Assembly (NCBI GenBank): GCA_010093605.1
Contig: MU004183.1
Span: forward strand, 992,001 to 1,056,000
DNA: 64,000 nucleotides
From: Lophium mytilinum
Taxonomy: Eukaryota > Ascomycota > Dothideomycetes > Mytilinidiales > Mytilinidiaceae
Reading direction: 5' to 3'
The position numbers and the translations under genes are program-made. This document shows, piece after piece, positions 32,878 through 42,895 of this stretch (positions are counted from its first letter, which is position 1; each line of letters opens with the position of its first letter). The notes under the pieces were generated by a model. That model made no database searches and was not told the DNA's origin. It worked only from the letters and a program-made list of their open reading frames with translations.

Positions 32878-34032
32878 ATGGTCACAGTCATCCCGGAAAT
32901 GAACAAATCTTTCTCCACTTTCTCTAATACACCTCACAATTCAAAGCTCCATTTTCAAACCTCGGATACGATGCAGTCCATCAAAGGTGCTATCAACGGC
33001 GTCCTAGGATACGTCAATGACACAGCTCATCCAGAAGGCTCCCTCGCCTCGTCGCCTACGAACACAGCTACGTCGCCCACTTCTCCGAGAGCGTCATCCT
33101 CGTCGTCGCTCACCTTATGTGCTAATATTGAGTTCGATTCGAGTGAATGGAAGGTTCTGGCCGCCGAAGAAAGCCAGCCAAGTGCTGCATCCGCACAGGG
33201 AGGCGGTATTTCTCAGCAAGTATGCGAGCAGCCAGCTCAAAACCAGCCTGATCGCCGCGTAAAGGTTGAAGACGGTATCGAAGACGACGAGGAAGAAGGA
33301 CTGCCCAGGAACTCGAGCGGCATAGACGGGCCACTGCTTCGAGGTACCAGCGACGGTGGGAACGACACACTCAAAGAGGAGCCTGTGAGCACCATCGACT
33401 ATCGTATCGATTCAAGCGTGCCGAATGCCATCCAAAAGCCGAATCCCTCGACCGAGACGAGAAAGCCAGTGAAGCGAGCCGATCGACTAACGAGGCGTCC
33501 AGGCCGTCCCTCGATCAAGACGGAACCCATCGAGAAGCAGACTGGTCAACCGACCAAGCGTCAAGACAGCCCCTACGCTCGGCCAAAATTACCTCGAACC
33601 TACCCATACTCGATCATGGGCCAGACGCTCACCATCAGCTCGCCAGCCACCGGACCACTCCGTACTCGAGGTTCGAACATCACAGTCAATAGCTCCATCT
33701 CCGGGACCATCACCGACCAGGGATCAGTCATCGTTCTGAATTCGCCCTTCTATGGTACTATATATGCACAGGGAAGTAAGATCACGGTCAATACCTCGCA
33801 ATTCGGTACCATCAGGGCCCAAGGGTGCGAAATTTCGATCAATGCAGCGAGCACTGGACGCATCCTCGGACCACAGGGCTGCAAGATTACGGTGTGTAGA
33901 GCTGCGGAGGGCACGGCGCAGATTGTGAATCCAATGGGCTGTAGTCGGGATGGCTACGAAGAAGCGCGTATTACTTCGAGCACCACAATATGCTTGTCTT
34001 CCGGGTACTGGCGTTTTGATAATTGGGTTTGA
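32878..34032 (+). CDS. AT-hook-like protein with 17-residue beta-solenoid repeats
   Basis: 384 residues, intronless; a second in-frame ATG at 32971 (MQSIKGAINGVLGYV) may be the true start. Residues ~45-245 are disordered: a Ser/Thr tract, an acidic run (EDGIEDDEEE), and a basic KRADRLTRRPGRPS segment like an AT-hook/nuclear signal. Three sites fit the SUMO consensus: VKVE (~128), LKEE (~165) and IKTE (~213). Residues 259-326 are four exact 17-residue repeats, pattern G-x-I-x-x-Q-G-S-x-I-x-V-N-x-x-x-x (for example GTIYAQGSKITVNTSQF), with degenerate repeats before and after (248-258, 327-355). This spacing suits a short right-handed beta-solenoid of the bactofilin kind, which polymerises. No known family is recognised; a nuclear role is inference. 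Confidence 0.75.
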   Translation: MVTVIPEMNKSFSTFSNTPHNSKLHFQTSDTMQSIKGAINGVLGYVNDTAHPEGSLASSPTNTATSPTSPRASSSSSLTLCANIEFDSSEWKVLAAEESQPSAASAQGGGISQQVCEQPAQNQPDRRVKVEDGIEDDEEEGLPRNSSGIDGPLLRGTSDGGNDTLKEEPVSTIDYRIDSSVPNAIQKPNPSTETRKPVKRADRLTRRPGRPSIKTEPIEKQTGQPTKRQDSPYARPKLPRTYPYSIMGQTLTISSPATGPLRTRGSNITVNSSISGTITDQGSVIVLNSPFYGTIYAQGSKITVNTSQFGTIRAQGCEISINAASTGRILGPQGCKITVCRAAEGTAQIVNPMGCSRDGYEEARITSSTTICLSSGYWRFDNWV

Positions 34033-34306
34033 GGCTTGAGAAATATAGGACAGTGAGGGCTTCAGCTTGGTCCTTTTTTCTGTTTTCATACCATAGTCAT
34101 TAGATTTAGCCAGGGAACTAGGGCCAATGATGGGGATGCATAACAACGAATCTCAGTCTCAGTAGCCTGAAACATCTTAACCAACAGTTCACGGGTATAG
34201 ACCATAGCAGATAGATACTTTTTTTGTTATTTGTTCGCCCCTGATGGTCTTCAGTCGTCGAACTTCCGAGGTTCCACTCCATCATTTTCACGCCTTCATG
34301 ACTTCC

Positions 34307-34889
34307 TCACATCTTCGCCTTGATCTCTTCCAGCAGCTTCGCTAGCTTGTCCTTGTCCACATCCTCAGCCGGCCATCCAATACTCAACCCCTCCTTCTCG
34401 TTGGGTTTCGGGATTATATGGAAGTGTACCTGAAGCATTTCATCAGCACTGTCCGCCGCATCCGCCCTTTCACCCGTCTCCTATCACAGGGTAACTAACA
34501 TGATCGACCACTTGATGTGCAATCCGCCCATTGTTCTGCAGTATGTTGTAGTCGTCCGCTCCCACCGCCAGCGCAATCTTCTTCGCAACGGGCAGGATCT
34601 CGTTGAGTTGGTCGTCGGGGATGTCGTGGAGTTTTGCGCCGTGGAATTTGGGGATGACGAGCTAGTACTAGAATATTAGAAGTCGTGTCGGGGTTGATGC
34701 GGGGATAGGAGAGGGTAGCGTACAGCGTGGCCTTTGCTCAGAGGAGAGATGTCGAGGAATGCAAAGGTCTTGTCGCTCTCGAAGATCTTCATCGAAGGGA
34801 TGTCGCCTGTTTGAGGGTTAGATGGTCACTGGTAGATGGATTTGGGGCCTACCCTTGATGATCTTGCAGAATATACAAGCAGCGGCCAT
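34307..34889 (-). CDS. HNT1: HIT-family adenosine 5'-monophosphoramidase (HINT1/Hnt1)
   Basis: Four small exons, 34889-34853, 34806-34724, 34661-34500 and 34429-34307, give 134 residues. MAAACIFCKIIKGDIPS is the conserved HINT N-terminus; SKGHALVIPKFH and DYNILQNNGR follow, and the HxHxHxx active site reads H94-V-H96-F-H98-I-I with the third intron falling right after His94. HINT enzymes hydrolyse AMP-lysine and other phosphoramidates; yeast Hnt1 acts with Kin28. Each intron has GT-AG ends (GTAGGC, GTACGC, GTTAGT donors). No single exon is long, so the gene is easy to miss. It is followed upstream by EFM5 on the same strand. Confidence 0.93.
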
Positions 34890-35112
34890 GGTGAATTGAG
34901 TGTGCTTTGACAATTGAAGTGTGTGGTGTTGAATGGTGTTGATGGAGCCCTGGAGATGGAGGGGTCTGAGCTGATGTGGGGTTGAGGGAGCTCCGGTTAT
35001 GTTCCGTAATTTATCGAAATGACTGTATTGAACGCCGTGAAAGGAAAATTATTTTTAATCGTGAACAGCAATGTTTACCAAAGGGTATCTTGAACGGGTG
35101 TATCCCAGACAC

Positions 35113-36108
35113 TCAAGCTTTCGCTGCCCATTCCCAGGCTGAGCATTCGAAGTTCGAGTAGCATCTGAACTCATTGCTGAGTCCTTTCGCATGCTTCACT
35201 TCGAAAGAAGTAGTCTGAATCCCGGCTTTTGAGTATAACTTCCCTATCAGACTCTCCATGCGTTCGCCGGTGCATACGATCAAGCGGAGCGGGTCATTCT
35301 CTGCAGGTGCTGTGGTCCATGACTTCGCTAGCCACCGTACGGTCAGAGCGGCTGTCAAGGAATGATCAGTGAACAAGATCGAGTGGTGTCCGGAGCAGAA
35401 CCGGCGCATACCTTTGGTTTGACAATCCTCGCTGAGGAACGGAGGATCACAGACGATTCGGTCGAATTTCCCCTTGAGCTCAGCTGGAAGTCGCATCGGA
35501 TGCTCGAAATCGTACATGGCGAACTCCTTGAAGACCGCGAATCGCTCGTCGAACTCCAAGAGCGTCATTTGGGGCCGGCATGTGTGCTTGCCAGATGCCT
35601 AGTAGACCATAAGATTCAACCCTCGGACTGAAACTGGACAGAGAAGAGTAGAGAGACTCGATCGAAGATGATTCAGATAAATCGAAGACTTACCAGTAGA
35701 TTCTTGAGCTGGATAAACACACTAGGCGCCGAGACCACTACAATACTCGACTCATCGGTCGCACCGTCTAACAGCTGTTCCGCAAGCAATGTAGCTGTCT
35801 CGTCGTTGTACTTCACTCCAATCAGCGAAAACTCTTGCAACACTATCATAAAAGAATCTATAACACTTACCCAAAATTGACTCGCATTCCAATCCTCAGT
35901 AAAAGCTTCCATAGATAACTTCTTCCCCCCATCAAAGTCATTTTCAGCTTGCGCCTTTAAATCCTCAAACTCTTTTTGCTTTGTATCTCGGTCACCGTAA
36001 AACTCTTTAAGCGCATCCAGTGCCCCTGCTGAAAGCTGTCTTTATTTCCATTAGATCATACTTATCTCATACAAATTATGCTTACGGTATCTCATCGTCA
36101 GACTCCAT
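35113..36108 (-). CDS. EFM5: Protein-lysine N-methyltransferase EFM5 (elongation factor 1-alpha)
   Basis: Five exons: 36108-36086, 36039-35871, 35810-35694, 35598-35412 and 35351-35113, total 244 residues. The reading MESDDEIPQLSAGALDALKE continues to SQFWYNDETATLLAEQLL, then the SAM-binding region with SAPSVFIQLK, the D-P-P-F motif (154-157, CDPPFLSEDC) and TKAALTVRWL, matching EFM5/N6AMT2. Yeast Efm5 trimethylates Lys79 of eEF1A; despite the DPPF motif it is not a DNA methyltransferase. Intron 1 is very short (46 bp) and uses an AAAG acceptor chosen because it alone keeps frame. It shares a 270-bp divergent promoter with the LACTB2-like gene. Confidence 0.92.
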
Positions 36109-36378
36109 CTTCCCTTCTGTGCTCTGTTGTGGCGGAGTGTGACTGAGAACCCCAGTGATCAACTTTCGGGATTGCCTGGCTGTGAAACTACTGAATATAT
36201 TCACTAAACCCCCCTACCACACCCCCACCAATCCAACCCCTCCAAACCCCGAATGCATGGTTACACCTCGGTCCCCGCCCCTCACCCGCAGCTTGCGTGC
36301 TCGCGCTCGAGCATGGTAGTTCGATATCAATGTCTCCGCCGCTGGCCGCGCAGCATGACGAGCCGCAACTACTCTTCC

Positions 36379-37329
36379 ATGATGGCAACCTCCTTAGTAC
36401 CTTTACCTGACATCGCGACACTATCTCCCCGCGTCGTGCGGATTCTAGGAGGGAACCCAGGAAAAGTACGCGTTCCCTTCCAAGCTCCCCCAAACCCATC
36501 ACTAACATCTATAGTTCTCACTCCAAGGTATTCTAGATAACCCACGACATCCACGATGTAATGAAAGAGGATGCTCATGAACCAAGGCACAAACACCTAC
36601 CTCCTCGGCACCTCAACCCACCGCCTCCTCGTCGACACAGGCGAAGGCAAGCCCGCGTGGCTAGCCTCCCTGAAATCCGTCCTCGCCGCCAGCAACATCA
36701 CCATCTCCGCCGCGATCCTCACGCACTGGCACCCCGACCACGTCGGCGGCGTCGCCGACCTGCTCGCCCTGTCCCCGCACACCAAGATCTACAAGAACTC
36801 ACCCAGCGCCGGCCAGCTGGACATCGCCGACGGGCAGGTCCTCGCGACCGAGGGTGCGACGCTGCGCGCGTTCCACTGCCCGGGCCACACAACAGACCAC
36901 ATGGCGCTGGTGCTAGAAGAAGAGGACGCGATGTTCACGGGCGACAACGTGCTGGGGCAGGGCACGGCGGTGTTTGAAGACCTAGCGACCTACATGACGA
37001 GTTTAGAGAGGATGGCGGCGCAGTTTGCGGGGCGCGGGTATCCGGGGCATGGGCCGGTGATTGAGGAGGGGCGGGCGAAGGTGTTGGAGTATATCAAGCA
37101 TCGCAAGGAGCGGGAGGAGCAGGTGCTCGCGGTGCTGGGTGATGCCGGGGGCAAGGGGATTACGGCTATGGCGATTGTGAAGGTGATCTATAAGGATTAT
37201 CCGGAGAGCTTGTGGCAGCCGGCGGAGAGGGGCGTTTTGCAGATTCTGGAGAAGTTGGAGGGGGAGGAGAAGGTTGAGCATAATGAGGGGGAGGGGACGT
37301 GGGCTATAAATAGAAAGGCGGCTTTGTGA
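36379..37329 (+). CDS. LACTB2-like metallo-beta-lactamase fold hydrolase
   Basis: Exons 36379-36465, a 13-nt microexon 36515-36527, and 36587-37329; 280 residues. Exon 1 ends in RVVRILGGNPGK, the microexon supplies FSLQ and part of Gly, and exon 3 opens TNTYLLGT. Zinc-binding motif THWHPDHVGG (His80, His82, Asp84, His85), later CPGHTTDH, FTGDNVLG and YPGHGP complete the MBL signature. LACTB2 is a mitochondrial single-strand endoribonuclease; fungal relatives also include polyketide ACP thioesterases, but no polyketide synthase is nearby. Intron 1 has an ACTAAC branch site. The C-terminal ~90 residues form the winged-helix-like extension typical of LACTB2. Confidence 0.9.
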
Positions 37330-37497
37330 ATGATAGTGCTTGCCCTCTGACTCGTCTATGTTGTGCGGTAGTGCTTGGCGCTCCCAAACTGTGCACGCTT
37401 CAATTTTGGTTTACTGATGAAATTAACGCTGATGACCCCGCAGCATGCATATATATATCAATAGTATAGCTGGCAAAATTTAATTATTCTCAGCAAA

Positions 37498-37592
37498 GGC
37501 ACAGTGCCAGAGTGGTTAATGGGTCAGACTTGAATTATCCTCATGTTTATCTGATGGCTTCGGCCTCGCAAGTTCGAATCTTGTCTGTGTCG
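37498..37592 (+). tRNA. tRNA-Ser (anticodon UGA), with 14-nt intron
   Basis: Acceptor stem GGCACAG/CTGTGTC (one G-U), D-stem CCA/TGG, anticodon stem TCAGA/TCTGA, anticodon TGA at 37531-37533, an extra arm (GGC-TTC-GGCC type) and T-arm GCAAG-TTCGAAT-CTTGT. The long variable arm and discriminator G fit class II serine tRNA. The intron, 37535-37548, lies one base 3' of the anticodon, the canonical site. A T6 run at 37613-37618 would end RNA polymerase III transcription. Confidence 0.92.
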
Positions 37593-38714
37593 CAAACGCG
37601 AACCATTCTTTTGCTTTTTTGCTATCCCTTCGCTTTTCCCAAGCTTTTTGGGTGTGGTGTTTGTTAGATACGTCTTTCTTTTTATGTGGAACTCGCCTAA
37701 CCCGTGAGGTCGAGAAGCGGCAGCAGAGTGTGCCACGCTATGTCGTCGAATAACCTTGTTCGAAATCATTAAATATAATCGCGCTAGGTATGTAGATGAT
37801 GATAGGCATTTTGGACAGGATATCTCATTCGTATCTACAATGTCTTCGCCGGTGCCCGATACCGACGCCTAAACTATGACTTCTGAATCGTAGTCTACAC
37901 ACACCTCCAAGTTCTAGCTCGAGAGACGACAGCAATAGCGCTTGATGGATGCCACTACTGCTACATGAGATCGCTCTCATGATTGAAAGCGAAAGACCTT
38001 CCCGAATACCCGCTATCATCAAACAAACAGAAATAATGCATATGCACCGAGATAATAAAGACATTCTAAAGCCAAATGTGAAAGCAACCACCATGCGCGC
38101 TTGAAACCTAAACGAGAACTTTCCCACCGATACCCCTGAAAAGCCCTTCTCTGACCTTTTTCGAAGAGCGCATTCTTTTTGAGGCGATTCTAACAGCATG
38201 TGGCCGTTACGATTCCACTCCAGGAGTACCAGCGCGCCCTAAATACGCCAACCCAATGCATCGCGTGGAAATAGTACAACAATGCCAACTCCAAAAAGGT
38301 CGAGTAAGAGTTCGAAAAAACCATCCGGTAATATATAAGTCGTCGTCCGAAGAAAGTTTTAGGTCGCATCGTCCGTCTCCGGCGGTAATAATGGCGGCCA
38401 AAACGGCATCACCAGCATGCCGATAAACATGATCCAGCGCAGGACCGTGATAAAGCGTGCAACGGTCATAGTACTGTACAAGCGTTTCCAGACATCCTGT
38501 CAGCAACACATCTCATCAGCAAGATACTAGCAAAGAAAGCTAGCTTGAACTCCTAAAGAAAGAGGCGAGGCAAGCCAGGCAGGGCCAAGCAAGGCATTGC
38601 TAGGCAAGAGGCGTTGTACGCACATGCACCGCAAACATTTATGAGAAAATGCTACAAGCCATGGTTTTTCGCATTGCTACTAGATATCTTGGCCCGATGC
38701 CTGGCTGGTGTGCC
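37593..38714. other. Intergenic downstream of LON-RING gene
   Basis: About 1.1 kb between the tRNA and the main LON-RING stop codon. It holds the Pol III terminator (37613), the 3' UTR of the LON-RING gene and a possible alternative last exon (38359-38496, see findings). Short ORFs elsewhere are unsupported. Confidence 0.45.
38359..38496 (-). other. Candidate alternative last exon of the LON-RING gene
   Basis: Preceded by TTGCTGACAG, a good branch/acceptor. Read in one phase it gives MSGNACTVL and stop (to 38466), a possible CaaX prenylation end. Read in another phase it gives DVWKRLYSTM, a hydrophobic span (FITVLRWIMFIGMLVM), then PPLLPPE and stop at 38359. Neither is proven. Confidence 0.35.
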
Positions 38715-40442
38715 TCACTCGGCAGAAGCGGAACGGGAGAGAGAAGAGCGAAAGGGTACCGACCTCTGGCGCTCGATCCTTTGGATCCACCGATTCACGA
38801 TCTTTAGCCGCTCCCGCACGCTCGTTGTATGTAGCAAAAGATATTTCTCGTCTTCGGCAATGGGCAGCACGCTCGCAAACCAATAAGGAAACAATGCGGG
38901 ATCGACGGGAGGGCCGCCATAAGCGATCAAAATCCGCTCGTTCAACCACGGGGCGCTGTTGGCGCGCATGCGCTCGATGAATTCGATGCCGCTGACAAGC
39001 AGATGGCGCGTTGATAGTTGTTCTAGTGTTGTGGGCGTTTCTTGTGAAGATGGTGGTGTTGGTTGTTGCCCAATATGCATCTGAGCCTCCAGTGTAGCAG
39101 CCAAGGCTGTGGTCGTCTCCTCTGCCTCGAGGCGCTCTTCTTCCGCTAGAGAAACATCTTCCACGCGCTCTACTCGTGACACGTAGTAGCCATCCAGCAT
39201 GGAGTATTCGCGAATACGGAATCTGCCAATGCCCCTACTCTCGACATAGCTGCGGCCGTCGCTGAGGATCTGCATGTTGGTGATTTCGAGAATGGTTCCG
39301 TATTCCATAAATTGTACGTTTCCGAGATCTCCTTGGGGGGCTCCAGATCGATTGTACATGACCATTCCAAACTGGCGGTTACCATCCAGCGCGCGTCTCA
39401 TCATGAGTCGATATCGGGGTTCGAATACATGGAGGAAAGTTGGTGTGGCGGGCAGGGAAAGCGTGCATACGAATAGGGGGGTGTTCAGGGCAGTTCCTTC
39501 GAGACTTTCTTCTAGCATAACCGCAGCCGCACGAGCAGTCATCATCTCCGGACAAAGACTATTGAGCAGATCAACGAGGCGGCTATTTGATGGTTGTGAC
39601 GCCAGGGACGGAGGGAGTGAAAGACCACGACGGCAAACAGGACAAACGTTGGCGTGGTCTAGTACGCGTGCGAGGCATTTTCGGCAGAAAGTGTGACCAC
39701 AAGGTGTCGTGGTAGGTTCCAGCATCAAGTTGTAGCAGACATGGCAGTCCAACTCTTTGTGGGCGGCTTCCCGAAGACTATCCAGCAAAGAGGCGTCCAA
39801 AGCTTCATAGTTGTCGCCGGTGGTAGTCAAGGACTGGTAAGTAACAGTCGAGTCGAAAGGAAGCTCTCCAAGCTCGGCCAGGGTATATGTAGAAAGCAAG
39901 CGCCCTCCGTGTAGTATCCGGGAATGTGGAGTTGATGAAATCTTTTCTTTCTCTTCAAGTGCTGGCTCTTTACTTTTCGTTGAAACATCCACTCGAACGG
40001 GTGTGTCTTCTATCATAGATCGATGCCTCGCTACCTGGTTCGTGATCACCTCCATGACCTTAGCCAGCGTGACGTCCGGGTTGCATTCGCCAGTGGGATG
40101 TTCCGCGCCACAATCCGGGATCGGGCACGGGATGCCGTATTGTCGGTCAGGCGTATCTGGATATGAGATGTTTTCTCGAAGATGTGGCTCCGGTAGACAC
40201 GACCGGCACATGGAGTGCCCGCAGGGCAGTGTGACAGGAATCCTTAACGGCTTAGAACATTGCGAGCATTGAATGAGGCGGACCAGCTGCCTCGCATCAT
40301 CATGCGCCGACAGCGCGACCATCTCCTGGACATCGGCGGTAGCTCCATGGTCTTTCATCAAGGCCGGCGTGCCTGACGAGGCGTCAAAGGACGGCTCCTC
40401 ACCGTTAGTGAAAGAGCTGCCCTTGCGTTGTAACAAGTTCAT
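38715..40442 (-). CDS. LON-domain RING-finger E3 ligase-like protein (LONRF / CrgA type)
   Basis: 575 residues in one exon. RING 1 at ~59-111 (CSQCSKPLRIPVTLPCGHSM, then CPIPDCG), RING 2 at 233-270 (CHVCYNL...CGHTFCRKC...CPVC, a C3HC4 type), and a LON substrate-binding domain from ~320 (LFVCTLSLPATPTFLHVFEPR, FGMVMYN, YVESRGIGRFRI). This order is that of LONRF1-3 and fungal CrgA, ubiquitin ligases; fungal members act in light or stress signalling. The end as read is a short Ser/Arg tail. Two donors near it (38763 and 38759) could splice to an acceptor at 38497, giving a CaaX-like or a transmembrane tail instead. Confidence 0.9.
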   Translation of the reverse strand: MNLLQRKGSSFTNGEEPSFDASSGTPALMKDHGATADVQEMVALSAHDDARQLVRLIQCSQCSKPLRIPVTLPCGHSMCRSCLPEPHLRENISYPDTPDRQYGIPCPIPDCGAEHPTGECNPDVTLAKVMEVITNQVARHRSMIEDTPVRVDVSTKSKEPALEEKEKISSTPHSRILHGGRLLSTYTLAELGELPFDSTVTYQSLTTTGDNYEALDASLLDSLREAAHKELDCHVCYNLMLEPTTTPCGHTFCRKCLARVLDHANVCPVCRRGLSLPPSLASQPSNSRLVDLLNSLCPEMMTARAAAVMLEESLEGTALNTPLFVCTLSLPATPTFLHVFEPRYRLMMRRALDGNRQFGMVMYNRSGAPQGDLGNVQFMEYGTILEITNMQILSDGRSYVESRGIGRFRIREYSMLDGYYVSRVERVEDVSLAEEERLEAEETTTALAATLEAQMHIGQQPTPPSSQETPTTLEQLSTRHLLVSGIEFIERMRANSAPWLNERILIAYGGPPVDPALFPYWFASVLPIAEDEKYLLLHTTSVRERLKIVNRWIQRIERQRSVPFRSSLSRSASAE

Positions 40443-42889
40443 CCGGTGGGTTGATTATTAATTCTGTTTTATCGGCTCCATGTAGGATGTCTTGCAAGAT
40501 AAGAACGCGAAAATGTGGTGTTGAGAAGTGATTGGAGAGGGCTGAGGACGGAGATAAGGCCTAAAAACTCAATCTGGTTTGGAGTGCTCGGGATCAAGGG
40601 GTGCAGTCTGCGGGTGGAGTGTATTCCGAAGCGCCACAGGATCTGCGTTTTGGTGTCAAGCGTCAAGACGAGCGCGAAGGGGCCTTTATGTAACGCGGAA
40701 GGGGCACAGGGCGTCAACCTGTCAGCAACTGGGGGGAGGATTTGCAAGCGCATCCAACGTGCAGGCGTTAAGTTTGATCGATGTAGTGTAGATAGAAGTG
40801 ACGCGACGGGCAGAAAGGGTCGAAGTGGCGGTTCAGGACAGTTCCACGCATATATGATGTTCGGATAGTCGACGACGACAAGACTTGCAGCAGTGGAAAG
40901 GCGTCGTCGATTGCGGTATTCTTTGGCGACGAATCGGCGATGCGCTTCAAGGACGCAGACAGCTTGGGCGTGATAGGCTGGGGGCACCGCTCGATGCCCG
41001 TAGGTTTTCCATCAGGGATTCCTCCAGGATCGCCGCATCGGTCGCGTGCTAGGTAATCGACGCCCAGCGTGCCCCACGACTACAGCTGCCGAGCCGCCAC
41101 TTCGGTGCAGGCGGCCGCTCCATCAGCCTGGCGTGCCGCTGAAAGAGCCCCAGGTGAGGCCTGAGGCCGTCGTGGAGCTCGCAAGACCCTGTTACGAACT
41201 GCTTCCCGAGACGGAGACGGCTGCCAGGGCCGCTCCGTGACGTGCAGCAGGGCGTGGAGCGCATCACCAACACGCACATGGTGTTTACATCTGGACACAC
41301 GGCATCGACTGCCGCGTGTGCATGTCCAGTCTGCGGGTTGCATCGCCGAGAGAGCACGAGGTTGGCAGGCCTCAAGACACCAGTGGCACAGTGGCAACCG
41401 GGCATCTGTCAGATCATAGGGACAACCGCTCGACCCGTGGTTCGATGGAGAGATGAACCACACGATGAGCTCCAGCTGTCAAACCAGTGCACGTATCATG
41501 GAAGGGGTCTAGAACTTCACGGCTTGGCGTCCCACGTGACTAGATGCTTCCTCGTTCACTTCAGTGCTGCAGCATGGAACCCCCCTTATGGTTTCCCAAT
41601 GAAGTGTCTTCGTATATATTACTGGGGCATGTTCAGGCATAGGCGACACTGCCTGTGTGCGACCCTGCGCCGCGCCCACCCGCCGCTACCGTGCAGTTGA
41701 AAGCGTCATCGATCACGGCGTTGAAAGAAGGTTGTGGCAGCGTAGCCAACCAGCCGCAGTTCCTGCCAGACGACGGCGGAGGAGGGGTCCAAGGCCGCAT
41801 CGCTAACCCTGCTGCAATTCTCAACGTCGGCCACTCCATCAAGGCTGCCAGAATAGACGCAGGCACCGCCGAACCTTGAATCTTCACAGCTTGATACAGA
41901 GGATAGCTTACGTTCCGGCCCCGGTACTGCGCGCAAGACAAATGGCGGCTGCGTCGCCTCCTGGTGAACTATCAGACTTGCCGAATCTATTGTTACACGG
42001 ATATTCAGGATCTACCAGGGGACCTAAAACGGTGCTCAGCGAGTGTACACAAGCCCAGAGGGAGTGCATCTGATAGCCATGAAGTTTTAGAGTACGTTCA
42101 CAGATGCGTAACTGGCACTTTTCGATAAGGGAGCCTGCCACTGCACGACATTGCCTATACAGCGCAAAAGCATACATCGTCGCCCAATATATCGTACTGC
42201 GTAATCATCCCGCCGTGAAAGCTTGGCAGCCCCCCAACGCCGCCTCGAATTCCCTCTCCCATATCCAAAAATGCCTTAATTCCAGGCCGCTTCATATTGT
42301 ACAACAACCCCGTGTTACCCAGCCTCATATGTACAATGGGTGTTGGTCGTGCCATTCTCTGAGACACTGATCCATGTGGAAGTCAGACATGCCTGGACGT
42401 TCCCTGGCTTGTCGGGATTGGTTCCTGCGCAGACGTTGCAATCCAGAATTGTAGTTGTACCAGGCGTCGTAAGGAGAGACACCCATATTCAATGACCGCA
42501 GCACCGGGATGTGTAAGCCGAAGCAGAGCGATGTCTCTCGTCTCTCAAATATCATGAGAGACCAAGGTCTGTGCTTCTTTAACTTCCGGTCATTCGATGA
42601 TTACTCACGGCGTACTCCGAAACAACCGCATCTGGGATATGCTGACGGCCTGACTCCTGGCCGCGATCTTTCGAGTGCTCCAGGCGGTCCAGCTGTTTCA
42701 GAAGAATTGCCCCGTTATCCGGTCTGGAAGCCCGGCATCCCGTCATCTGGCTAAAGGACGTAGACAGCCTCCGTTGAACATGAAGTCGCAGTCTACTACC
42801 CTTTGAGGCGGCCTGGCAAGCTATCACGCTTGGCAAAACTGTAGATTTACCGTTATTAGTGACGTACCAGGACTTCAAGCGGCGTTAAG
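40443..42889. other. Gene-poor 2.4-kb interval with ORF fragments
   Basis: No intact gene is supported. Plus- and minus-strand ORFs of 60-170 codons overlap each other without domains. On the minus strand 42315-42482 reads a Cys-bearing peptide with LDCNVCAGTNPDKPG and ends CTYEAG-stop, coding-like in composition. Copy 2 of the dispersed repeat occupies 42766-42895. It may be the remains of one or two small genes. Confidence 0.45.
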
Positions 42890-42895
42890 CTAGTG
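42766..42895 (-). repeat. Dispersed repeat, copy 2
   Basis: Counterpart of 32655-32795 in the same orientation, starting at the rictor stop codon. The minus strand again shows V-x-C-x-F-M-x-N-G (here VDCDFMFNGG). About 30% divergence argues for an old duplication. Confidence 0.7.

Noticed and set aside
37825-38199. 124-codon minus-strand ORF
   Set aside because: No domain or splice context; lies in a probable 3' untranslated stretch.
40469-40987. 172-codon minus-strand ORF just upstream of the LON-RING gene
   Set aside because: Runs into the likely 5' leader of that gene and shows no domain.
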